From the NCBI GenBank assembly GCA_009746045.1, contig RPFO01000104.1, positions 7,680,955 to 7,744,954 of the forward strand: 64,000 nucleotides of DNA, in the 5' to 3' direction. Below are positions 48,495-58,512 of the stretch, one piece after another. The position numbers and the translations under genes are program-made. Positions within the stretch are counted from its first letter, which is position 1. Every line of letters starts with the position of its first letter. The stretch is from Mesostigma viride (Eukaryota > Streptophyta > Mesostigmatophyceae > Mesostigmatales > Mesostigmataceae). Under the pieces are notes generated by a model. That model was not told the DNA's origin and searched no databases. It worked only from the letters and a program-made list of their open reading frames with translations.

Positions 48495-49207
48495 ATCCCT
48501 TCCAGGCCTGCATGGTGGGCCGGCAGCGCTGTACGTTGCTGCGTGTAGTTTTGTGATGTCTAGTTAGTTGTACCTTGTGCCGCTGGCGTGATCCTTGGAT
48601 GTCTGTGTCAGATTACTATTAATTTCTTCAGGGTTATTCTCCCAGTTATCGGGTTTTTCCTTATGTTGCATGCCTATCTCACCTCCGTAATCTATCATTC
48701 TCAATGAATATATAAGGTAAGGGTTCAGCATCATGGTTTAGCACCGTGGTGGCAGCCGAGCCTCTACCAACGATCATGGACCTAACCTTGGCGAGTATTT
48801 GCTTCATATTTCACTCGTTGGACTGAGCTAGCTTTACACCTGCTGTTTGGCCTGCACCATGGTCCCTGGTTGCCAGTTACATTTTGTCCCCCCACCCTGG
48901 CCGGCTGCAGGGTCTAGGACTGCGAGGGTGTAACATAGACATGTTGTGGGCACCCTGGGTGCATGTTCAGGGCCAGCCATGACCTGGCCATGCCTTCTTT
49001 CTTGGCATATTGTTGACTTGAGTGCTATTTGGTCACTCGCGTAGCGACCCCCCTGCATTCATAAATCGTAAACAATTATACAATGAGCATATTTTATGGA
49101 TGTTAAGCATTGCAACTCTTGAACATATCATAAATGAACATGGTTCCATACCGTACCCATGGATGTGTTGACATGTGTTAGTTATTACAAATGGTATCCA
49201 TGCTTAA
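48495..49207. other. LINE 3' UTR and unassigned sequence
   Basis: The stop at 48494 is followed by a probable LINE 3' UTR; its end is unclear (a candidate near 48715, TATATAAGG). The rest up to the near-palindrome at 49208 has no recognised content. Confidence 0.4.
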
Positions 49208-49229
49208 AAATGTCCTCATTTGAGGACAT
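49208..49229. repeat. Right copy of the 22-bp near-palindromic repeat
   Basis: Identical to 34973-34994. The reading frame of the Gypsy protease runs into it from the right and resumes beyond the left copy. Confidence 0.9.
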
Positions 49230-49548
49230 TTTCTTGGTGATTAGACAACAGGTATACAGGGTGAGGAAGGACTGGCAATTGCAGCTCCTGTACCAGAGAA
49301 GTAGTAGAGATGTAGTTACTCCCTGCACCAGAGTCAATCATGAAGAGACATACAGGCTGGGCCAAAGGGACTGGCACGTTTAACAGCCTAGCTTGAAACT
49401 TCAAAAGCTGACTGGGGATAGGAGGGCCAAAAGAGGTGACACGGTGCCAGAAACAGACATGCAGGTTGTTCACGGGACGAACATGCACATCAGGCAAACC
49501 AGTCAGCTGCACTGCTGGACGTAGTCCTGCTGGAGCTGGGGGCTCCAC
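49216..49548 (-). pseudogene. Gypsy protease, N-terminal half (second Gypsy element)
   Basis: Minus-strand translation FMIDSGAGSNYISTTSLV holds the retropepsin catalytic Asp-Ser-Gly. The preceding stretch is the Pro-rich spacer after Gag. The frame ends within the near-palindrome. The rest of the protease is at 34661-34972. Confidence 0.75.
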
Positions 49549-49652
49549 TAGTTTTTTGGCAACTCAGGGGGTTGGTCTGAAGACGAGCTCCCCACGAAGG
49601 TTGCACCTGCTGCTCATCTGGATCATCCTCTCCCCCATCTCCCTCGTCCTCC

Positions 49653-51306
49653 TCAGCTAGAAGGTGCCAAAGAGCGTTGACCATCCTCCTCCTGTCTTGT
49701 CTGCTGAAGGTCTTTGGCTGGAAGGGTCCCCTGCCTGATGTCTGAAAGTTGGGCTTGAACCCAGGCTGCATCCTGTGGTCGCTCTGGTTCACCCCTGGAG
49801 GTAGATGGCCTGGTGAAAGGCAGCACCCCCTGCTGAGGGCCTCTGGTGTCAGCAGGAAACTGGTCTCGTTTGGGGCAATCCCGTGCAAAGTGCCCAAGCT
49901 GGCCACAGGTGAAACAGGCACCCTTGGATTGCTCCAGGGCATGAAGCTCCTCCACCACAGCATTCAGCTGGTTCATGGGCTTCTTGACAGCAGATGCTTG
50001 GTTGCCTGCAGTGGGCTCCCACTTGAGGGAAAAATCGGGTACACGGCACAGCGTAAGGGCATAAGACAGCACGGTATCCCACTTCCACTCGACATAGTCG
50101 TAAGGGGAGAAGTGCTTGTCAATATCCACCCTGACTTGAGGGGAGAGCCCATGAAGGAACCTGTGAAGAGCCTCAGAATCAGAACACTGGGGGATTTTGG
50201 CCCTCAGGTTGGTAAACGTCTCCGCGTATTGTGGTAGCGTCAGGCCTGCCTGGGTACAGTTGGCCAACGCGCCCCGGTCCAGACGGAGCTGGTCCTGGGG
50301 AAGTACAAAACGTCGAAATGAAAGCATGAGGGATGGTAAATCCTTGCAAGTATTATCTGCCGTGGAACGTAAAAACTCATCAAACCTGTCGGCTGCACTG
50401 TCCGGCGCTCATTCGCTGACGAACCATCTTCTTCTGGATGTCCAGGGAAAGTCGTTCTTCCGCTCTCTTGCCATAGTTGGCGAAATGGATAGCGAACACG
50501 TCCTGGAATCGAGTAGAGAAATGATCGAAACTGCGGTGAGTTAGATTAGTGAGCGACAGCTTGTCTACGGATTCGATTTTTGGAAATGGTGGGGCTGAAC
50601 CTTGATGCGGTGGTATAGTGACGGTCACGGGGACGTCGCTGGCGGGCGTGGTGAAGGTGACCGAGGTCGTCTGCGTTGGATCCTGCCTATCGCTATCCTG
50701 CGTCTCATTCCTCGTAGTAACTGCGGTACGATAAGGTAGAACCCCTCTGTCACCCAACCTAGGAGCCTCTCTCCCCACTCCAGCAACCATGTCACGCATG
50801 GCCTCCTCCTCCTCCTCAATTCTCTGACGAAGTCGTCCCATGCACATCCTGTTCCACCTCCTCCACCATCTTTCTATACATTGCTGCGTGTTGTTCATCT
50901 TGTTGTAACCTGAGCTTAGCTGCTGAGAGGCGATCCGCTGCTAATCTGGTCCCGTCTCGTCCTGGCGTGGTATTAACCGGAAAGAGAAATGATGATGATG
51001 CACTCGGCACAGGACTCGTTCGCGCGCTTGTGATCCTGGGCGACAGCGACCCTCCTCGACCCACGCGGTTAGCGATGGCTCGCCTGGTTGGAGACCAGAC
51101 GCAATGACGGAAAACTTGGGCCCAACAGACAACGAGGCCCGCCTCACTTCAGACATAGAAGTACGATTAAAATCAAGTTGACGCCGTGGAGTAGTAAGAG
51201 CTAGTAGTTGTCTCAGCACCTTCCCTAGTAATAAGTTCATGAGATGATAATGGATCTCTTGCACTTGGATCAGTAGGGTGTAAAGGTGATTGTGTCTTCG
51301 AACCAC
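49653..51306 (-). pseudogene. Gag of the second Gypsy element, frameshifted
   Basis: Three minus-strand frames in order: 50941-51306 and 50816-51064 (N-terminal, Ser/Arg-rich), 50380-50898 (with a Glu/Arg coiled coil RLRQRIEEEEEAMRDMV), and 49653-50327. The last contains the Retrotrans_gag-type block TLPQYAETFTNLRAKIP and LHRFLHGLSPQVR and the CCHC knuckle CFTCGQLGHFARDC. Frameshifts between them inactivate it. Unlike the methyltransferase Gypsy, the knuckle here is in the capsid frame. Confidence 0.75.
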
Positions 51307-51524
51307 TCATACTACCACATGAAGTCGCAATCGTCTACCTAGTAGAACCACGGTTACGGCTGACTTTCAGTGAGAAAGAGCAAGACATTCACATCAGGAT
51401 GTGTCTCTCTCTGTATCACTTGAAGTTTGCCGCAACTCCATGATTCTTCCTGGATGGCAGACATCTTTTCAACATTGTACTACCCGGAAGGTTATGACCT
51501 CAAGAGAAACACCGAAGTAGAGAT

Positions 51525-51536
51525 CCTCCGATACCA
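51525..51536 (-). other. Primer-binding site of the second Gypsy element
   Basis: The minus strand reads TGGTATCGGAGG just upstream of gag, preceded by GTTACAT, a plausible LTR end. Identical to the site at 16873-16884. It places a 5' LTR at 51538 and beyond, but its outer end cannot be fixed because no 3' LTR is in the window. Confidence 0.65.
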
Positions 51537-51566
51537 ATGTAACGACTAATGTTAATCTTCCCAGAA

Positions 51567-53337
51567 AAAGTCCTAAATTTAGGACCACTTTGAATTAAAA
51601 TATATACATGCAAACATTAAAATTTGACCCTGGCATTCGTTCCCATGACAGATAACACACTTTTTTAGTTGGCATAAAAAACCTGGGGTCAAATAATTAC
51701 ATTTAGTGCATGAATGGGCCCTGCCACCTGCCAGACCTCAAAGCGCGAATTTGGCCAAAATGTGGGTTTTAGGACCATTAGGACCAATTATTGTCAACGC
51801 ATGACCATGCTATCCACACGGTCCCTTGAGCATCTTACAAGCGCTAGGGGACCCTACGAGGCCTTGGGATGGCGGGGCAGCGTATAACAAGGCCATACCC
51901 TGCTGTGGCTGCCTCTATATATACGCGTGATTAACGGTGTCACAGATGGTGCAGGTAATGCAATATAGGGTTGCATGGTTGCTGAGGTTGCCCGGCTTAA
52001 TTGAACATGGCCCACCCCTTGCGGTAAACTTTCTCTAAGCATATGCCAAACCTTCTTTGACATCACGGACATGCTGGCCACCACCCAGCGATGAAAAAAC
52101 ATTGCATTTGCATTGCAACTAACACATGAATGCAGCCAAATCAAGTTACAAAACAACGTTGTGCTAACATGCAACGCTTTGTGAGCGAATTCAGCGTGCA
52201 TGTAACACGTAAACCATACTGTATATACTGTCTGAGAACACCCTGAACGACTGCAGGCCATAGGACAATGGTTTATAACTAACTAACACATGAGTAAAAC
52301 TGCTCTTACGCATGTGTGTTTTAGCTGCAGCGGACGACGAAGATAGAGACGTAAAAAATTGTATGACGTAAACCAACTATGTGTGACAGTTATGTGCACA
52401 GAGAGCGTCCCCTCTTTTTAGGCATAGCTGGCTGACTCAAAACACCACGACAGCGTTGCCAGTTACACTCATGATCTAGGACAACCCGGCACTTACCTGC
52501 TACTTACGTCGCCTCATTCCAGATGGTTGCAAAAAAGTCGCTGAAATCCGCAGCGAGGTCAGCTTTCCGAGAGCTGAGCGCACCAAAGCTGGCCAACCGG
52601 TTCGACAATGACTAGTATAAACCAATAGTATAAACCACGCTTGTGCTGCGTTCTAGGTCCAAGAAATACCGAAAGTGAATACCTATAAGGTGCGCTCGCT
52701 GCCCAGCCTGAACGTCCCTAAAACATGGTCGACAATGGAAATCGGGCAAGAATATCGATCACGGCCCAGGCGCTCCCATGTCAAATACTCCATTTCTAAA
52801 CTCCAGACTAAAATAAAAATCGTCCACAAAAATTTCCTGGCTTGATTCGCACCACCATTGCTAATACACTAACATGTTTGTGCCGAAATCGACCCTCCGC
52901 GAGCAGGCGATCTGCGACCCATTTGTGTTGTGCCGCTGTGATACAGCGCTACACATAAAAACTTGCGCAGAAAATATTCACAGCCTTTAAGCATAACTAA
53001 CAACCTTTCGTTTTTGCTACTGGGCGCCCGAAATGATAAACGCACGTGAAAACGCCGGCCACGATTGTCAGGTCGCCATATCCACCTCACTTCATTCCCG
53101 CACCCACTTTTTCGCTCCAAAATCGGTTATATTTTTGGTCGAGGTACCTACTTTCCCGCCATTATACCCGGTACCCGGGTACGGAATCCGGGTACCATGT
53201 GCCGGTACCACGGGTCGGGTACATCATACCGGGTACGGTGGACATGGGGTACGGACCATATAGTGACCCCCCCTACCCGGTACCTCGGTTATAGTGACCT
53301 CTAGGACAATTTAGGACAAAGTCCTAAATTTAGGACC
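51567..53337. other. 1.75-kb block between two 20-bp near-palindromes
   Basis: AAAGTCCTAAATTTAGGACC occurs at 51567-51586 and 53318-53337. Between them no gene is seen. The block appears to interrupt the 5' LTR of the second Gypsy element. Its right end (GTCCTAGAGGTCACT on the minus strand) resembles the left arm at 35049, so it may be a transposon of the same kind as the 34973-49229 block. Confidence 0.45.
53155..53290. repeat. Degenerate GGTACC/CCGGGTAC repeat
   Basis: About ten occurrences of CGGGTAC or GGTACC in 135 bp, at irregular 10-20 bp spacing, many palindromic. Confidence 0.75.
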
Positions 53338-54069
53338 GTGAGTGAATTAACACTAAAAATGATCATCAACATCATCCATAGTCCAATACATACGAAAGAT
53401 CGATCTTTTACCTGGGTTGCCTTCTTGGGTCACAGAACTTCAAGTATCCAGGCAACGTTGAGGTGAAGATTCCACAGCGACGTGATTAAAGGAACCACAA
53501 CCCCTTGTAGACACAACGACAAGCGTGTGCCCTAGACGCCTTCTGTGGAACTGCAAGTAGTCTAGTACCAAAGAGCTTTATGAATGGACAACAAAGACAA
53601 GCTTTATTATACCATGATGGATCAAAACCAACGTAGTGACAATGGCGACCCCACGTCCCTGATATCGACGTGCTTGTCGAACATGCCTCAACCTTAGCCT
53701 GAAAGGAACCAATCAGAATCATGGAATTCTAAACAAGATCTTGGTATCCATCCTAGTCACACAAAACAGAACAGCCTGGCACCACAAACAGCCTGGCAGA
53801 ATCTATTCGTGAGCTAATCCTACTAGATCTGTAGTAAGCACTAATAAAGTCCCAAAGGAACATTTAAGACTTGGTAGTACCGACCAACAAACTATAGCCC
53901 CACGTGCATGGATCAGGCCACGACCAATGAGCGCTCCTGACAGTCGGTTGACAAAGCCCAAGTTCCAAGTAGAAATCTCATAACTTTCTCAATACTGATC
54001 CAAAAGTCCTCAAATAAACGCCAAGCGTTCACAAAACAAAGGATGTAACAACAAATCACTTTTGCTTGT
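53338..54069. other. Unassigned, possibly rest of the second Gypsy 5' LTR
   Basis: No gene recognised. If the primer-binding site at 51525 is right, some of this sequence may be LTR. There is no second copy in the window to test it. Confidence 0.35.
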
Positions 54070-54600
54070 TACAATGTCGTAGAGATGGAGGCACAGGTCG
54101 TAAAGCGAGGCGTAGTCCCCGTGGAAGATGCAACGCAGGGCAGTTGCCGGGGACATGTTGGTCCAGCCGTGATCATCGACCTTGAAAGCTAGGTTCAGGC
54201 CGAAAGCGCGGTTCTTTGGGGCGTGAAAACCCTCCTGTGTTGTCGGCTGGGCGGCTGCGTTTCGGGTCAGGCGATGCCGATGGCGAGGCATTGAGCCCGG
54301 GAGGTTGCTGGGCGACCTCCAGTGCACGACTAGTGTCACCGCTGCCTGCCGGACCTGATGGCGAACCTGCAGCCTGAGCTGCAGACGTATTTTCATTGCC
54401 GAGCGCAGCCGTAAGGCTGCGTTGTGTCGATGGGCGTTTGCTCATCGTATAATATTGCGTAATAGCGTCGGAAAATTATATCAGCATGTGCGTCTTAGAA
54501 AGACGAAGCGATTGTGATATTCACGACTAAATTCGGTGCTCAAACGTGAAAGTTATGAGCTCCGCCGTCAGCCATGGCTACCTCGTGGCTCGTTAAGGAT
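54070..54600 (-). pseudogene. ORF1-only retroposon, 5' UTR and N-terminal ORF1
   Basis: Minus strand: the 5' UTR (from about 54575), ATG at 54445, then KRPSTQRSLTAALGNENTSA closely matching the start of the copy at 33204. After about 85 codons the frame shifts and continues with DDHGWTNMSP near 54175. It ends abruptly near 54070. Confidence 0.8.
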
Positions 54601-54640
54601 GTCCTCGCGCTCGTTCTGCCTCCATGTTGGGTCTCAGGGA

Positions 54641-55046
54641 TATTAATTAATCAATTAATTAGAAACATAACTCCGTTGGGAGTACATGTAGCATGTGCAT
54701 ATCCCTGAGAAGGGGCATATGGCTTCGTCCGGACCCCTACATTCTGGGCTACTTCCTCCTGCAAGGGTGGGAATGTAAGCTACCCTTGCTCTAGGTGCAC
54801 CAGGCCACCTGCACCCTCATGATCTTCACACTATGCCCAGCTAAGGGGGAGTATGTCATGTGGGGGAAGATCATCATGGCTATACAAGAGCTAAGGCATG
54901 GCTTCTCGACAGAGAGCATCTCTCTGCGTTGCATAGCATGGCTAAATTCTTAATGCGACATCCATGGGGGTCCCTTTATAGGCAGGGCGTGGCTAAATTC
55001 TGAAGGCATCATCCATGGGGGCCATTATGGGCGCACATGCGCGTGG
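54641..55046 (-). mobile_element. Hairpin-tailed retroposon, head-to-tail between two ORF1 copies
   Basis: TTAA tail at 54641-54661, hairpin CTCCGTTGGGAG at 54670, and the full 3' UTR body on the minus strand. It lies between the divergent ORF1 copies at 54070-54600 and 55047 onward. Confidence 0.8.
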
Positions 55047-56730
55047 GTGCACGAGCCACGAGCCACGAGGTAGCCATGGCTGACGGCGGAGCTCATAACT
55101 TTCACGTTTGAGCACCGAATTTAGCCGTGAATATCACAATCGACGCGTCTTTCTACGACGCACATGCTGGTATAATTTCCCGAAGCTATTACGCAATATA
55201 CGATGAGCAAACGCCTCTCGACGCAACGCAGCCTGGCGGCTGCGCTCAGCAATGAAAATACGTCTGCAGCTCCGGCTGCAGCTTCGCCAACCGGCCCAGC
55301 AGACAGCGGCGCCACTAGCCAAGCAAGCTCTAGTGGTCGTCCAGCCCCCTGCTGAGCCCGCCTCGCCAGCAGCGTCGCCTGAACCCAAGCGCAGTCGCCC
55401 TGCCGAGCCGAGCTGGGTCGAGATCGAATTTGTAGCCGAGGCCCGCCAGCCCGACTAGTTCTTGGACAAGTTTACCGAGGAACGCATCCTCGGCTGCGTG
55501 TTTTTTGGATCACACGCCTCGCTTGTTGAATTGTGCAAGCAGCTCTTCATCCGAGGTCGCCTCTTTGATCCTCGCCTGAATCGCGTCTCCTCTTTCGACC
55601 ACTTTCCCGGCCTCCGCCGCCCCATCCTCCAGGAATTCGCTCTCTTTTCCCTCCTTGGACGCTCCATCTCGGAGCTTTGGCCCCCAAAGCCCCTCACCAC
55701 CACCTTAACCGAATCCTCCATCCGCTCACTCCTCCAGGAGGCCCTCGAGCAGCACGTGGCCCCCATCGCAGCAGATGTGGCGGTCATGGGCAGCACGCTG
55801 GCTGCCGAGCTCCCCCTCCTCTCCATCGCCACCTCCACCATCTCCACCGCCACCTCCACCCTCCTCGCCTCCTCCACCGCCACCACCTCCACCTACGACG
55901 CCATCACCGCCCAGCTCCGTGACATCGACCAGCGTCTTAAGGACAACGCCATCGCTATCGAGGTTCTGCAGAACACCGCAGCTAGGCCTCACCGCCCAGG
56001 CGGTGAAGGACATTGCCGCCAAGCCAGCCCCGGCTGGCCTGGCCGGCGATGCTCCTCCCATCACCACCTGGGCGGACATGCTGGTGGACATGCAACATAC
56101 CACCTCCACCACCTCCGCCGTCGCAGCCCAGCTCCAACGGCAGACGCTTGACCTCCGCGAGGAGGCCGAGCTGGCCAAGCGCAGCCTCAACGTCATTTCA
56201 AGAGCTTCACCATGGAGGAAGGTGAGAATTCCGAGAAGCTTACGCGTGCGTTTGAGAGAGAAATCCTTGGTCGCATGGGCCTTAACGGTGAGATCGAGCT
56301 GGTCGCCCACCGCCTTCCCCGCGCGCGGGGTAAGGCAGGGCCGCCCCCGCTCCTTCTCACCTTTCAGACCCCGGCGGACAAGATTTCTTTTCTCAGACGC
56401 CGCAAGCGGCTCGAGAAGACTCTCTTCACCCTTGATGACGACTTGACCCTGGCGCAGCAACAACGGCGACGGGAGCTATGGCCGACCTACCTCTGGACAG
56501 CTCCGGCAGACCAAGGCGGGGCAGCCGGTGTACTGGAAGGGGGCGGCCATCTACGTCGGCCGCAAGCCCTGGCAGGCGACCCCCGCGGCCCCAGCAACTC
56601 CAGACGCCCCAGCTTAGGGGAATACAGCAGTAGTAGTGTAGAATAGATAGACCGTGGCCATGTACATGTACGCCTCCTAGAGGCACTATCCTAGCTAAGC
56701 CACGCGCTTTATTTAATCATGTACATGTGT
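55047..56730 (+). mobile_element. ORF1-only retroposon with 5' UTR, ORF1 and first part of the 3' UTR
   Basis: 5' end GAGCCACGAGGTAGCCATGG at about 55053, ORF1 55203-56618, then TAGGGGAATACAGCAGTAG and ATGTACATGTACGCCTCCTA. It is interrupted at 56731 by the tandem 397-bp repeat; the rest of its 3' UTR continues at 57598. With the insertion removed it is about 2.0 kb and ends in hairpin and TTAA tail at 57941. No endonuclease or RT lies between ORF1 and the tail. Confidence 0.82.
55203..56618 (+). pseudogene. L1-ORF1-like protein, frameshifted copy
   Basis: ATG at 55203 begins SKRLSTQRSLAAALSNENTS. The protein then continues through 55462-56151 (LGCVFFGSHASLVELCKQLF; helical region IDQRLKDNAIAIEVLQNTA) and 56212-56646 (GENSEKLTRAFEREILGRM, then PLLLTFQTPADKISFLRRRK and TLDDDLTLAQQQRRRELWP). 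These are the coiled coil, RRM-like and C-terminal domain signatures of L1-type ORF1 proteins. At least three frameshifts disable it. The stop near 56616 is directly followed by the 3' UTR. Confidence 0.75.
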
Positions 56731-57597
56731 TTTCTGATCAGGCACTCCGCAAAGGTGAAAACCGCTTGCGTTCAGGGCCGGGCCGCGGAAAACGCGGAAA
56801 AACGCGATCTGCAAGTGAATCCGACCGTAATCGAACTGGGGACCTCTCGCACCAACTTTCGCTGACTATAGGACGGACGTCTCCGGTTACCATGGCATCG
56901 CCAACTTACACCTACAGTCATCCGCAAAAGTTCTCCTTTCCGGGGAGTGATGCAAGCCTGTCGGATTTGGTACTAGATAAATCACTCGAGATCTGTGTGT
57001 AGGAGTACTACACACGTGTCCACTCGAGACTTGTTCAGTCTCGAAACGTGAGACGGGCTGAACACGGCTGGATCCTTCTTTATTAGAAGGGGGCGTAGCC
57101 GGTACTAACGAAATCAGCCAAGCGTATATTCTGATCAGGCACTCCGCAAAGGTGAAAACCGCTTGCGTTCAGGGCCGGGCCGCGGAAAACGCGGAAAAAC
57201 GCGATCTGCAAGTGAATCCGACCGTAATCGAACTGGGGACCTCTCGCACCAACTTTCGCTGACTATAGGACGGACGTCTCCGGTTACCATGGCATCGCCA
57301 ACTTACACCTACAGTCATCCGCAAAAGTTCTCCTTTCCGGGGAGTGATGCAAGCCTGTCGGATTTGGTACTAGATAAATCACTCGAGATCTGTGTGTAGG
57401 AGTACTACACACGTGTCCACTCGAGACTTGTTCAGTCTCGAAACGTGAGACGGGCTGAACACGGCTGGATCCTTCTTTATTAGAAGGGGGCGTAGCCGGT
57501 ACTAACGAAATCAGCCAAGCGTATATTCTGATCAGGCACTCCGCAAAGGTGAAAACCGCTTGCGTTCAGGGCCGGGCCGCGGAAAACGCGGAAAAAA
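56731..57597 (-). repeat. Tandem array of a 397-bp unit, 2.2 copies, inserted as a block
   Basis: CTGATCAGG starts at 56734, 57131 and 57528, a period of exactly 397 bp, with almost no differences between units. The block splits a retroposon 3' UTR between short GTGT duplications. The unit carries a tRNA-like stretch on the minus strand (CAGTTCGATTACGG resembling a B box) and several strong hairpins: GTGTGTAG/CTACACAC; TGTTCAG...CTGAACA enclosing GTCTC/GAGAC; and a CCTTCT/AGAAGG stem. Small frames (91 codons) are repeated with it and are not convincing genes. A single unit copy is at 59874-60778. Confidence 0.85.
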
Positions 57598-57941
57598 CGT
57601 GTGCCTATGATGTGCCACACTCCAGATGATGCCTAGTTTTATTTATTTAGTTATGCTGTGCCCATGCAGAGAGCTGCTCTCTGCTGAGATGCCACGCTCT
57701 AGCTTTTGTATAGCTATGATGATCTTCCCCCCCGTGCCAGGATCCCCCCCCTAGGCGGGTTGAACCTGAGACAGCATGGTGGTGCCGGTGCCCTGGTGCA
57801 CCTAGAGCAAGTGTCGTTTACATTCCCACCCTTGCAGGAAGTAGCTTAGAATGTATGATAGGCCATATGCCCCTTCTCAAGGGCTATGTGCTACATATAC
57901 TCCCAACGGAGTTATGTTCCTAATTAATTAATTAATTAATG
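57598..57941 (+). mobile_element. Remaining 3' UTR and tail of the retroposon begun at 55047
   Basis: It resumes exactly where the family sequence broke off (GTGTGCCTATGATGTGCC) and ends with GTGCTACATATACTCCCAAC, the hairpin and a TTAA tail. Confidence 0.88.
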
Positions 57942-58235
57942 CGCGTGGGCCACATGCTAGGCTAAGCCTGACTAATCTACACTACTGGTATATATATTCC
58001 CTAGTCTGAGGTGGCAGGGGGGGCCTGCCAGGGCTTGTGGTCAACGTGGATGACCGCACCCCTCCAGTATACCGGCTTCCCCCTTGCGCTCTGCCGGAGC
58101 TGAAGGTAGCTCGGCCATAGCTCGCGTCGCCGCTGTTGCTGGGCCAGGGTCAAGTCGTCGTCCAGCGTCAAGCGAGTCTCCGAGAGCTTCTTGCGGCATT
58201 TAAGGAACGACAGCTTGTCCGCCATGTACTTAAAG
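57942..58235 (-). pseudogene. ORF1-only retroposon, ORF1 C-terminal fragment
   Basis: Minus-strand frame: DKLSFLKCRKKL, TLDDDLTLAQQQRRRELWPS, then VYWRGAVIHVDHKPWQA and the 3' UTR start. It shows the intact reading across the RRM end and C-terminal domain that the copy at 33204 has lost. Confidence 0.75.
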
Positions 58236-58512
58236 GGTATTAAAATTAAATTAAATTAAATTATAACATGCCTCCGTGGGGAGATCATGTAGCACATATT
58301 CCATGATGGATGGGGTGGAGGAAGCCGCGTGATCGAACTATCCGAACTCTAAGCTATCTAGAAAATCCTAACTACACTACTAGCTCATCAATTAAACGCC
58401 TCCTCCGCTTGGGGGGAGGGGGCTTGCCCACAGGGTCGGGCGTGTGCGCCTTGACAATCTTCCTCCACCGCGTCTTGTCCTGCATGGCAGTCCAAAGACG
58501 GGAGAGAGAGTG
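58236..58512 (-). mobile_element. LINE, severely 5'-truncated copy
   Basis: AATTT-type tail at 58236-58262, hairpin CTCCGTGGGGAG, LINE 3' UTR and the last ORF2 codons, ending at GAGAGAGTGGAT. It abuts the tail of the next LINE. Confidence 0.8.

Noticed and set aside
56727..57399. Two identical small genes (91 and 78 codons) in the tandem repeat
   Set aside because: The frames simply repeat with the 397-bp unit, run over the tRNA-like stretch and hairpins, and show no protein-like conservation.
56731..57597. Hammerhead ribozyme in the 397-bp unit
   Set aside because: CTGATCAG followed by a small stem and GAAAA looks similar, but all copies have C where the core needs G (CTGATGA). No proper stem III or cleavage site was found.
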